A stretch of DNA of 7,317 nucleotides. Origin: Chitinophagaceae bacterium (GTDB lineage Bacteria > Bacteroidota > Bacteroidia > Chitinophagales > Chitinophagaceae). Numbering within the stretch: the first letter of the stretch is position 1; every line of letters starts with the position of its first letter. A program made the position numbers and the translations under genes. The notes under the pieces were generated by a model, which worked only from the letters and a program-made list of their open reading frames with translations, was not told the origin of the DNA and did not search any database. The DNA is taken from assembly GCA_014379785.1 (NCBI GenBank), contig JACMLD010000410.1, positions 1 to 7,317 of the forward strand, written 5' to 3'. Below, piece after piece: positions 1 to 7,141 of the stretch.

Positions 1-1524
1 CTCAAGAGCAATACTGTTATTGTGGCTGTGATTGACAGCGGCATCGACACCCTGCATGAAGATTTGAAACCTATTCTCTGGACAAATCCGAAGGAAATTC
101 CAGGAAACGGGATTGACGACGACAAGAATGGTTATACAGATGACTTACATGGCTGGAATTTTCTCGGCGGCAAAGATGGAAGAAACGTGAAGCAGGACAG
201 CTATGAAGGCGCAAGAGTTTATCACCGGTTTAAAAAGATATATGGCGGCCAGCAGGTTGACAGCACCAAACTGTCTGCCGAAGAAAAGGCGCAGTACAAT
301 ATGTGGCTGAAATCAAAAGAACGTATTGAGGGCGATGCGTCATCAAACGGTGACGAAGTAGATATGGTGCAGATGAAAAGGGCATTGGACGGTACAATAA
401 TAGCTGACAGCATTCTTTGTAAAGGCCTCGCGAAAGACACCTTCACAGGCAATGACCTCGAACAGTTCATTCCCAAAACTCCGGAAGAAAAAAAGGCCAA
501 AGCGGCCATGCTTTATATTTTCAAGGCAAATAAACTGATGGAGTCAAACAACCGTGAACTGGTGGAGGGCTTCAAAGAAACCGTTGAATACCTGGAGGGT
601 GAAGAAAAGAAAAAGCAGGCAGCCGGACAGGAACCACAGGATTATCGCGGAGAAATTACAAAAGACAACGAAGCAGATATCAATGATCGCAATTACGGAA
701 ACTCTGATATTATGGCGGGCACTCCATTTCACGGGACGCACGTTTCCGGAATCATTGGTGCGGCGCGTAACAACGGAAAAGGAATTGATGGAATAGCGGA
801 TAATGTAAGAATCATGATGCTGCGTGCAGTGCCCGATGGCGACGAACACGATAAAGACATTGCCCTTGCAATCCGTTATGCGGTTGACAATGGCGCAAGA
901 GTTGTAAACATGAGCTTTGGAAAAAGTTTTTCTCCTGAGAAAAAATGGGTGGACGATGCAGTAAAATATGCAGAAAGCAAAGGCGTTTTGCTCGTCCATG
1001 CAGCAGGCAATGATGCGCAGAACGTTGACAGCGTTGACAATTTCCCGAATGCTGTGCTTAGAACACAAAAATCTCCCGCATCCAATTGGATAACAGTGGG
1101 CGCAAGTGGTGATCCAAAAGAAGGCGGCATTACTGCCATGTTCTCCAACTACGGAAAAGATCAGGTGGATGTTTTTGCGCCAGGCGTGAAAATTTATTCT
1201 TCGGTTCCGGGCGGCAATACTTATGGCAACGCACAGGGAACCAGTATGGCATCACCCGTTGTTGCGGGAACTGCAGCCTTTCTTCTTTCGTACTTTCCAG
1301 AACTTTCAGTTCAGCAATTAAAAACGGCCATTGAAAAGTCCTCAGTCCATCCCGACATCAAGGTTAAGAAACCCGGCAGCGCTGAGGAAGTTGACCTGGC
1401 CGATATCAGCCGGACCGGCGGTCTGCTGAATGCCTTCGAGGCTGCAAAACTCGCAGCAACGATGAAGCCTGAAAAAAAATCAGAAAAGCTTCCGAAGTCG
1501 ACACTAAAAAATAAAAAAGGCTAA
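1..1524 (+). CDS. S8 (subtilisin-like) serine peptidase, 5'-truncated by window edge
   Basis: This is the peptidase domain of a subtilase, probably exported and acting in the periplasm or outside the cell. The frame is open to base 1 (L-K-S-N-T-V-I before the GTG at 22), so signal peptide and any prodomain lie upstream; the GTG is not the real start. The catalytic set is complete: Asp in AVIDSGID (codon 34-36), His in FHGTHVSG (730-732), oxyanion Asn in HAAGND (1009-1011) and nucleophile Ser in GTSMASP (1243-1245). Asp and His are 232 residues apart, against about 32 in subtilisin. The insert begins after a conserved acidic GNGIDDDKNGYTDD / GWNF segment that could bind calcium (inference), and continues as a charged, probably helical stretch around bases 200-690. 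The C-terminus is a Lys-rich tail (about 20 residues) with no recognisable type IX secretion domain. The substrate is unknown. Family assignment is firm; physiological role is not. Confidence 0.95.
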   Translation, partial: LKSNTVIVAVIDSGIDTLHEDLKPILWTNPKEIPGNGIDDDKNGYTDDLHGWNFLGGKDGRNVKQDSYEGARVYHRFKKIYGGQQVDSTKLSAEEKAQYNMWLKSKERIEGDASSNGDEVDMVQMKRALDGTIIADSILCKGLAKDTFTGNDLEQFIPKTPEEKKAKAAMLYIFKANKLMESNNRELVEGFKETVEYLEGEEKKKQAAGQEPQDYRGEITKDNEADINDRNYGNSDIMAGTPFHGTHVSGIIGAARNNGKGIDGIADNVRIMMLRAVPDGDEHDKDIALAIRYAVDNGARVVNMSFGKSFSPEKKWVDDAVKYAESKGVLLVHAAGNDAQNVDSVDNFPNAVLRTQKSPASNWITVGASGDPKEGGITAMFSNYGKDQVDVFAPGVKIYSSVPGGNTYGNAQGTSMASPVVAGTAAFLLSYFPELSVQQLKTAIEKSSVHPDIKVKKPGSAEEVDLADISRTGGLLNAFEAAKLAATMKPEKKSEKLPKSTLKNKKG

Positions 1525-1540
1525 TAAATAATTAGAAAAC

Positions 1541-1568
1541 GAAGGCCCCATATCGGGGCTTTCTTTTT
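1541..1568 (+). terminator. Rho-independent terminator after the S8 peptidase gene
   Basis: A nine-base-pair stem (1541-1549 with 1555-1563, including one G-U pair) contains a GCCCC/GGGGC core and closes a 5-nt loop, ATATC. It is followed by five T residues (1564-1568). It begins 16 nt after the peptidase stop codon, so it should end that transcript and separate it from the downstream DinB-like gene. The T tract is short, so some read-through is possible. Confidence 0.85.
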
Positions 1569-1587
1569 AGATTTACAAAAAGATAAT

Positions 1588-2100
1588 ATGCTTTCTAAAA
1601 AAGAAGCTATTGCGTCCGAAAATTTTCAGCGATACATTCAGAAGGCCGATGACTCGGATGTCCTAAAATCCATTCGGCACAACAGCAAAGCCATCAGGAA
1701 ATTGCTCAAATCACTACCCCGCAAGAAAAGAAAATTTGCATACGACAATGGCAAATGGACCATTGCAGAAATTTTGCAGCATATCATTGATGCAGAGCGT
1801 GTTTTTGTTTACAGGGCATTGACCTTTGCAAGAAAAGACAGCAGCCTCCTGCCCTCTTTTGACGAAAACAGCTGGGCTGTGCATGCCAATTTTCTCGAAA
1901 GAAAATGGAAAGATCAGGTGGAAGAATTTGAAGCACTGAGGGCATCGACAGAATCCTTTTTTGCCTCTCTCGGCGAAGGAGAGCTGCTGGCGACTGGTAC
2001 AGCCGGCGGAATTCAAATAAATGTGCTAGCTCTTGGTTACGTTGTGGCAGGTCATGCCACTCACCATATAGATATCATCAATGAGCGATATCTCAACTGA
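1588..2100 (+). CDS. DinB-fold (DinB_2/YfiT-like) putative metal-dependent protein
   Basis: This 170-residue protein fits the DinB/YfiT-like four-helix-bundle superfamily in length and pattern. Three histidines sit where the family binds a divalent metal: H65 in the helix motif W-T-I-A-E-I-L-Q-H-I-I-D-A-E-R, and H156 plus H160 in the C-terminal GHATHH motif (HxxxH). Members are cytoplasmic; some are thiol-dependent S-transferases (bacillithiol or mycothiol types), but most, like this one, have no assigned reaction. ATG 1588 is the only methionine in the protein and so the only plausible ATG start; it has just an A-rich stretch before it. A TAGATTTA sequence at 1568-1575 resembles the Bacteroidota -7 box with a mismatch at the last base, but no matching upstream element is seen. 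The next gene starts 7 nt after the stop, so the two are probably co-transcribed. The specific function is unknown. Confidence 0.88.
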   Translation: MLSKKEAIASENFQRYIQKADDSDVLKSIRHNSKAIRKLLKSLPRKKRKFAYDNGKWTIAEILQHIIDAERVFVYRALTFARKDSSLLPSFDENSWAVHANFLERKWKDQVEEFEALRASTESFFASLGEGELLATGTAGGIQINVLALGYVVAGHATHHIDIINERYLN

Positions 2101-2107
2101 CACCAAC

Positions 2108-3226
2108 ATGAAAAAACTTCTTCTGATTTTTGGTTTTTCAATCGGCACGCTGCTCGTCACTGCGCAATCGGGTCCCTATATGCTGATAGGCACTTACACC
2201 AGCAATAACGACAAGAGCAAAGGAATATATGTTTATCGTTTCGACACAAAAACCGGCCAAAGCAGCTATGTATCGGAAGTCCAGGGAAACGACCCTTCCT
2301 ACCTGGTTGTCTCTCCTGATAAGAAATATGTTTTTGCCGTGAATGAATTGGGTGGTCCAAAAAAACCCGGAGAGATAGCAGCTTATTCTTTCGACAAATC
2401 CTTGGGCAAGCTCAGTTTCATCAGCAGCCAGCCATCAGGAGGTGATCACCCCTGCTATGTAAACATCGACAAGACAGGCAAATGGGTCATTGCGGGAAAT
2501 TATTCAGGCGGAAGTTTTTCTGTACTGCCCTTCTCTGACGGCATCCTCGGGAAACCCGTGCAAACCATACAACACACTGGCTCAGGACCTGATGCATCAC
2601 GGCAGGAGAAAGCACATGTTCATTCAACAGTATTCTCGCCGGATGAAAAATACCTTTTTGTGCCCGACCTTGGCATCGATAAGGTGATGACATACAGTTT
2701 TGATAGTCAATCAGGAACCGTGAAACCAGCAGCTGAGCCCTTTACTCCTACCGCACCGGGTGCAGGGCCAAGGCACTTCGACTTTCATCCGAATGGAAAA
2801 TTTGCTTACCTGGTCAACGAAATGAAAGGAATGGTTTCAGCCTACAAATACAGTGCAGGTACGCTGCGACTGCTGCAGACTATTGGCATGCTGCCAAAAG
2901 ACTTCAAAGGAGAGATTGGTTCAGCAGACATTCATGTTTCGCCTGACGGAAAATTTCTTTATGCCTCCAACCGTGGCACATCGAACACGATCGTCATCTA
3001 CCGTATAGCAAAAGACGGCAGACTGACACTCGCCGGTCATGAGTCAACAAAAGGAAAAACGCCGAGGAATTTTAACTTCGATCCCACCGGAAAATTTTTG
3101 CTGGTTGCCAATCAGAATTCAGACGACATCGTCATTTTTAAACGCGATCTCAAAACCGGGTTACTAGCGGACACGGGTAACCGCATCAACGTTGGAAAGC
3201 CTGTCTGCATCAAATGGATTGATTAG
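2108..3226 (+). CDS. Exported lactonase family protein (6-phosphogluconolactonase-like seven-bladed propeller)
   Basis: This 372-residue protein belongs to the Lactonase family (PF10282), which includes E. coli Pgl/YbhE and fungal carboxy-muconate lactonizing enzyme. I place the start at ATG 2108, not the upstream in-frame ATG at 2081, because 2108 gives a clean signal peptide (MKKLLLIFGFSIGTLLVTAQ) and a 7-nt spacing from the DinB-like gene; 2081 would put nine polar residues before it and overlap that gene. Repeated blade motifs are visible, for example SPDKKYVFAVNE, SPDEKYLFVPD, HPNGKFAYLVNE, SPDGKFLYASN and DPTGKFLLVAN. Residues matching those proposed as catalytic in the muconate enzyme are kept: His in AHVHS (about 170-172), Arg in GPRH (222), Glu in VNE (238) and Arg in SNRG (289). 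The signal peptide places it in the periplasm, so the cytosolic pentose-phosphate step implied by the usual name is unlikely. The true substrate is unknown. Its 3' end overlaps convergent trhO by 17 nt. Confidence 0.9.
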   Translation: MKKLLLIFGFSIGTLLVTAQSGPYMLIGTYTSNNDKSKGIYVYRFDTKTGQSSYVSEVQGNDPSYLVVSPDKKYVFAVNELGGPKKPGEIAAYSFDKSLGKLSFISSQPSGGDHPCYVNIDKTGKWVIAGNYSGGSFSVLPFSDGILGKPVQTIQHTGSGPDASRQEKAHVHSTVFSPDEKYLFVPDLGIDKVMTYSFDSQSGTVKPAAEPFTPTAPGAGPRHFDFHPNGKFAYLVNEMKGMVSAYKYSAGTLRLLQTIGMLPKDFKGEIGSADIHVSPDGKFLYASNRGTSNTIVIYRIAKDGRLTLAGHESTKGKTPRNFNFDPTGKFLLVANQNSDDIVIFKRDLKTGLLADTGNRINVGKPVCIKWID

Positions 3227-4265
3227 TCTCCGGAAAACTCCTGTCGCGCCGGAGTCTTGCACGTGACTTATTAAAAATGTTGCGACCTTTGTCGGCTCCC
3301 TGGCGGAGCTTTTTCTGATCCTCAATCGGCATTTTATAAATTGTCTGACACGCTACACTGCAGCATCCATCGTATTTCTCAGCACATTGGGAACATTGGA
3401 TGAAAAGCAGGTGGCACCCGCTGTTGAGGCAGTTGGTATGCGTATCTGCCGGCTCGCCGCACTGGTGGCAGCGCGCAATGATATCATCAGTAATTCTTTC
3501 GCCCAACCGGTTATCGAATACAAAGTTCTTACCGATAAAACGGCTTTCCAGACCTTTTTCTTTTACCTGCTGCGCATAGTTGATGATGCCGCCTTCGAGA
3601 TGAAAAACATTTTTGAAACCATTGTGCAACATATACGCACTGGCCTTCTCGCAACGGATGCCACCGGTACAGTACATGATGATGTTTTTTTCTTTCCTCT
3701 TCTGCATGAGATCAACCGCCATCGGCAGCTGTTCGCGAAAAGTATCACTGGGTATTTCAATTGCCTGCTCAAAATGACCCACTTCAAATTCATAGTGGTT
3801 TCGCATGTCAATCACAACTGTCTCCGGATCTTCCATCAGCTCATTCATCTGCTGCGCATTTACATAGCGCCCCCTGTTTTGCATGTCAAATTCCGGATCC
3901 GCAATGCCATCCGCAACGATTTTGTCCCTCACTTTTATCTTCAGTACCCAGAATGATTTGCCATCGTCGTCCACGGCAATGTTCAACCGGATGCCATTGA
4001 GCGGCTCCATGCTGTTTATATATTCCGAAAAAGCCGGGAAAATTGATTGTGGAACGCTTATCTGCGCGTTGATTCCTTCGTGGGCAATATAGATTCGCCC
4101 GAATACCTTGAGTGCGTTCAGCCGGGTGTACAGTTCGTCCCGGAAAGCACCGGGTTCAGCAATGTGAAAATATCTGTAAAACGACACCGTAGTCCTCGGC
4201 TCCACTTCCTCCATCAGTTTTTGCTTCAGCTCCTTTTGCGAAACACGGTTGTGTAAAACTGCCAT
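3210..4265 (-). CDS. trhO: tRNA uridine(34) hydroxylase, rhodanese-related (TrhO/YceA family)
   Basis: TrhO uses oxygen to hydroxylate U34 of certain tRNAs to 5-hydroxyuridine, the first step towards wobble modifications such as cmo5U in E. coli; it acts in the cytoplasm. The 351-residue length matches the family (E. coli about 350). The order is an N-terminal acylphosphatase-like region (about 25-115, including SFYRYFHI and GRIYIAHEGINAQ), a central rhodanese domain (about 130-240) with the active loop CTGGIRCEKA (C199, codon 3669-3671, and C205), then a Cys-rich C-terminal segment (C266, C269, C279, C284, C291, C294, C301, C302, C306) that probably binds metal. A basic tail follows. ATG 4265 is preceded at 4 nt by a TAACTTTG promoter-like box, so the message may be nearly leaderless. 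The gene lies 36 nt downstream of the DUF5686 gene and may also receive read-through. Its last codons overlap the convergent lactonase gene. Confidence 0.95.
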   Translation of the reverse strand: MAVLHNRVSQKELKQKLMEEVEPRTTVSFYRYFHIAEPGAFRDELYTRLNALKVFGRIYIAHEGINAQISVPQSIFPAFSEYINSMEPLNGIRLNIAVDDDGKSFWVLKIKVRDKIVADGIADPEFDMQNRGRYVNAQQMNELMEDPETVVIDMRNHYEFEVGHFEQAIEIPSDTFREQLPMAVDLMQKRKEKNIIMYCTGGIRCEKASAYMLHNGFKNVFHLEGGIINYAQQVKEKGLESRFIGKNFVFDNRLGERITDDIIARCHQCGEPADTHTNCLNSGCHLLFIQCSQCAEKYDGCCSVACQTIYKMPIEDQKKLRQGADKGRNIFNKSRARLRRDRSFPETNQSI

Positions 4266-4269
4266 GCTG

Positions 4270-4296
4270 CAAAGTTAATATGCAAAAAATAAACAA
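4270..4296 (-). promoter_or_regulatory. Putative Bacteroidota-type promoter for trhO
   Basis: On the minus strand the 36-nt gap before trhO contains TAACTTTG (4277-4270), an exact match to the Bacteroidota primary-sigma -7 consensus TAnnTTTG. A TTG (4296-4294) lies 16 nt upstream, at or just below the usual spacing to the -33 element. The box ends 4 nt before the ATG, so transcription would begin at or very near the start codon. The match is seen directly; promoter activity is inferred. Confidence 0.55.
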
Positions 4297-4301
4297 CCGA
4301 A

Positions 4302-6785
4302 TCAATCACCGGATCCGCCTCTGGAGAGACCTCCAATACTGATTCTGAAGCCTGTATTGGCAGGATGACCTTTCTCAAAACTCCATATCCAGTCGAACCG
4401 GATGATCCTGAAAATGTTTTCAAACCCTACGAACACCTCCGTGTAATGTTGGTTTTTGTCGAGATAAAAACTATTGGCCCCGCCCACCAGGTGCCAGTTG
4501 AGTTTACGGAACAGCGGAATCTTGTTCGTCAGCAAGCCGTTGAAATGATGTTCGGCATGACCCTCCAGGTAAAAGCTCTTGGTATTGCTGTATTTGTAAT
4601 AAGGCAACAGCTGAAATCCACTGAGGTAATCTGTTGCCAGTAGGATCTGGTTCCCGGAGAAATGGGTATAGTCTGGCAATTCTACGCTGTCTTTGAAAAG
4701 GAAACCGCCAGCTGAAAAATTGTAACGGAAGGTGCCTCCTAATTTTAAATTAAGTGCGTCACTCACACCAAACCTGTATTTCGCATAGCTAAGGTCGGCC
4801 CCAAAAATATTATTTATTGCCTGGGTATAGTTGAGTGTAAAAGTGGGATATCTTGATCCGACATTTACGGTTCTCTCCGGATATTCTATGTAACGTGTGC
4901 CTGGCCTCCAGCTGATGCCGGCGTTTATTATAAAGGCCTGGTGTCTTTTAAAATTATTTGGCGACAGTTCAATCGGAAAATTTGGCGAGAAAACTTTTCT
5001 TTTGTAGTCTTTTATCGTCCATTCAGTAGAATTTTCCAGCGGCAGCCGGTCCTGCCAGTTGATCCCTCCGGATATATTTACTCCTCCGCCAAGACCTTTT
5101 GAAAAGTTTACTCTTCCAAACCAGGCTTCGTATAGTTTCATGTAGTTTCTTTCAAAAAACAGCGTTGTGATAGTGTTGTCAAAGGATGTGATCGGATTCT
5201 GATTGTTGAACTGGTAGGTTCTTTTGCCGAACGAGACACCTGCAAACGAACGGTATTTTTTTCCGTAGTTATATCCGGCGCTTACCGATGCGTTGAAGTG
5301 ATGATTGCTGAATCCATAGCGAAGCCATGGACTGATAAAAATATTGTTCCTGCCATTTGTTGTGTCCAGCCTTTTGGAATATGAGCCGCGCAGGTTCAGG
5401 TTCCACCCTTCTACGGTATTGTATCCGACCGATTGTATCAAAGGATTGATACTGTAAAACTCGCGCTTTTTTGCCCTGCTGAAATTTTCACCAAACAGTA
5501 AGATTCCGCCAATGCTGATCTTGTTTCGTTTTCTGTCGAGCGAATCCAGGTATCGCGGGTCTTTCCTTGCCTGTTCGAGGCTGTCTTTTTTCCGGTAGTC
5601 GGTGATCTCTTCGGTCTGCAGGGGCAGTGGTCTGATGGTGTCCCAATACTGTGCGGACTTTTTATTTGAACTGTCGTAAAACTTCAGGAAAGTATTGTTG
5701 AAAAACCCTGGCTCGAATGGAGGGTTGACGTCAAACTTGGAATAAATATTTACAAAACTTCCATAGCCATCAAAACCAAAAAATTTGGCAGCGGGATAGA
5801 CGACCTGGGATTTTATCACCCAGACATCTTTTTCGAGTGGCACATAGAGCTGTTCTATTCTCAGCGTATCGAGAAACTGCATCTGAGATTCTTTGAGCAA
5901 TTGCAGTTGAAGACTGTGTATTCTCCAGTCCCCTTCTATGATGTTGATGGTTCCGCTAAAAAGCGGCTCATATTTTCTGCGGGGAATGACACGTATTTTA
6001 TTGATTTCTTTGCCATCCTCGTAAAAACTGCCCTCGTATTTGTATTTATAGAAGTGGATTGCGCCATTGGCAATCGGCGACACGAAGCCACGGGCATTCA
6101 GGTTGCGGCCGATGGAAATATTGTTTTCATAAAAAGAAACGATCTGTGGCTGGCTGAGGCCAAAGCCATCGCGCTCTCCGCTGACCTTGGTGCTGAGTAC
6201 TTCTATTTTTGTTTTGTTTGGCTTTTGCACCGAATAAGTGGCTACGGTTTCTGAGAGATAAACCATTTTTTTCTTACTGGTATCGCCATCTTCAAAATCC
6301 ACTGTCTGTCCAAGGATTTTCTTTGGATAATTTCTCAGTTGCAACTGACCTTTGATATATACTTCGCACTGAAATTTATCAAGTTGATTGAGATAGTAGG
6401 GTCTTTTTTTAATCGCGTTGCGTATGATTTCATATGCGGGGTCCTCGGCACCGGGCCGCACCACTACTTCTGCCAGTGACAGCTGCTGAAGGCTGAGTTG
6501 AAAATTCACAATATCCGGCTGGTCGGTGATGGTAATGGATTTATCCTGCTGTGCGTAGCCTACATATTGTGCTACCAGGACAAAGCTGCCTGAGGGAAGT
6601 TCAATAAAGTAGCGGCCCTCATTGTTGGCGGTGGTGCCTTTTGGTGAACCTTTCACCATGACCGACGCATATGGAAGCGGACTGCCTTTTTCGTCCGTAA
6701 CGATGCCGCTGATGCGGCCTGCAAAAATAGTAGTGCTGAATAAAAGGAAGAAAGCAAGGATAAGGATTGGTCTCATTGAAATCAT
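4302..6785 (-). CDS. DUF5686 / carboxypeptidase-regulatory-like domain outer-membrane protein
   Basis: This 827-residue protein has a common Bacteroidota architecture of unknown function. A signal peptide (about 1-23, ending near TTIFAG) is followed by a carboxypeptidase-regulatory-like beta-sandwich (about 24-107; GIVTDEKGSPLPYASVMVKG and EGRYFIELPSG), like those at the N-terminus of SusC-type TonB receptors. The DUF5686 region starts near 115 (YEIIRNAIKKR) and includes the conserved WDTIRPLPLQTEEITDYRKK segment (381-400). From about 423 to the end, alternating aromatic and polar strands rich in Gly, Asn and Tyr indicate an outer-membrane beta-barrel, finishing on GFRISIGG plus a short tail. 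No TonB plug domain is recognisable, so it is not a classical TonB-dependent transporter. ATG 6785 overlaps the stop of the upstream membrane-protein gene as ATGA, which suggests translational coupling; Met4 at 6776 is an alternative start that keeps the signal peptide. The ligand or cargo is unknown. Confidence 0.92.
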   Translation of the reverse strand: MISMRPILILAFFLLFSTTIFAGRISGIVTDEKGSPLPYASVMVKGSPKGTTANNEGRYFIELPSGSFVLVAQYVGYAQQDKSITITDQPDIVNFQLSLQQLSLAEVVVRPGAEDPAYEIIRNAIKKRPYYLNQLDKFQCEVYIKGQLQLRNYPKKILGQTVDFEDGDTSKKKMVYLSETVATYSVQKPNKTKIEVLSTKVSGERDGFGLSQPQIVSFYENNISIGRNLNARGFVSPIANGAIHFYKYKYEGSFYEDGKEINKIRVIPRRKYEPLFSGTINIIEGDWRIHSLQLQLLKESQMQFLDTLRIEQLYVPLEKDVWVIKSQVVYPAAKFFGFDGYGSFVNIYSKFDVNPPFEPGFFNNTFLKFYDSSNKKSAQYWDTIRPLPLQTEEITDYRKKDSLEQARKDPRYLDSLDRKRNKISIGGILLFGENFSRAKKREFYSINPLIQSVGYNTVEGWNLNLRGSYSKRLDTTNGRNNIFISPWLRYGFSNHHFNASVSAGYNYGKKYRSFAGVSFGKRTYQFNNQNPITSFDNTITTLFFERNYMKLYEAWFGRVNFSKGLGGGVNISGGINWQDRLPLENSTEWTIKDYKRKVFSPNFPIELSPNNFKRHQAFIINAGISWRPGTRYIEYPERTVNVGSRYPTFTLNYTQAINNIFGADLSYAKYRFGVSDALNLKLGGTFRYNFSAGGFLFKDSVELPDYTHFSGNQILLATDYLSGFQLLPYYKYSNTKSFYLEGHAEHHFNGLLTNKIPLFRKLNWHLVGGANSFYLDKNQHYTEVFVGFENIFRIIRFDWIWSFEKGHPANTGFRISIGGLSRGGSGD

Positions 6786-7132
6786 TTGTGATTTGCACTT
6801 CTCAGAAAACTGGCGGACAGTGCGGCAAGTCCAGCCGTTATTGCGCCGATGAGCGCGGTGACAAGTATAAGAATAAAAGGACTGTCTGTTTTTAACATCA
6901 CTACCGAGACCTTGTGGGCCAGCAAGTGTTCATTGTTGCTGCTTATCCACCAGGCCAGGCCGCCCCAGAGCAAGAGCAATGCGAGAAAGCCTGTAATGAA
7001 AGCTTTCAGTGGTCTTTGGTGAATGACCAGTGTGACGATAAAGGCGGCGACTGCTATACTCCACCATGGCAGGTAAAGACAGCCCACGAGACTGAGTAAT
7101 CCGATCAGCAAAAATGATACGATAAATTTCAT
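6782..7132 (-). CDS. Small four-helix inner-membrane protein, function unknown
   Basis: I do not recognise a named family for this 116-residue protein. Hydrophobicity suggests four membrane segments at about 3-20, 22-38, 43-62 and 85-108, with short basic loops (HQRPLK at 38-43, RSANHK at the end) that place both termini in the cytoplasm by the positive-inside rule. The only sizeable loop (about 63-84, SSNNEHLLAHK...) would face the periplasm. The last helix has small-residue spacing (GAITAGLAALSAS) suited to helix packing. One Cys (C18) lies in the first segment, but the context does not look like a lipoprotein signal. The gene starts 9 nt after the stop of the S45 acylase gene, and its own stop overlaps the DUF5686 start by 4 nt (ATGA), so it is very likely translated as part of this operon. 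No catalytic motif is visible. That it is a real gene is well supported by tight packing at both ends; its role is unknown. Confidence 0.8.
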   Translation of the reverse strand: MKFIVSFLLIGLLSLVGCLYLPWWSIAVAAFIVTLVIHQRPLKAFITGFLALLLLWGGLAWWISSNNEHLLAHKVSVVMLKTDSPFILILVTALIGAITAGLAALSASFLRSANHK

Positions 7133-7141
7133 GTATTGCGT

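Noticed and set aside
1024..1041. Imperfect tandem GTTGACAGC / GTTGACAAT repeat
   Set aside because: It is two 9-nt units inside the S8 coding frame, encoding Val-Asp-Ser and Val-Asp-Asn; this is ordinary coding sequence.
544..1068. 174-codon minus-strand open frame opposite the S8 peptidase gene
   Set aside because: It runs antisense to a gene with complete catalytic motifs and shows no domain-like pattern; it looks like a shadow of the coding strand.
1568..1575. TAGATTTA as a -7 box for the DinB-like gene
   Set aside because: It misses the final G of TAnnTTTG, lacks an upstream TTG at proper distance and overlaps the terminator T tract; too weak to list as a promoter.
2081..2107. Upstream in-frame ATG for the lactonase-like gene
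   Set aside because: It would add nine polar residues before a clean signal peptide and overlap the DinB-like gene by 20 nt; ATG 2108 fits better.
3228..3254. Inverted repeat CTCCGG / CCGGAG with a 15-nt loop just after the lactonase stop
   Set aside because: The stem is only 6 bp with a large loop, has no T tract on either strand, and lies inside the trhO coding sequence, so I do not call it a terminator.
3387..3956. 189-codon plus-strand open frame opposite trhO
   Set aside because: It is fully antisense to a well-recognised gene and its translation resembles no family I know.
5901..6254. 117-codon plus-strand open frame opposite the DUF5686 gene
   Set aside because: It is antisense to a conserved coding region, with no start-site signal or neighbour spacing to support it.
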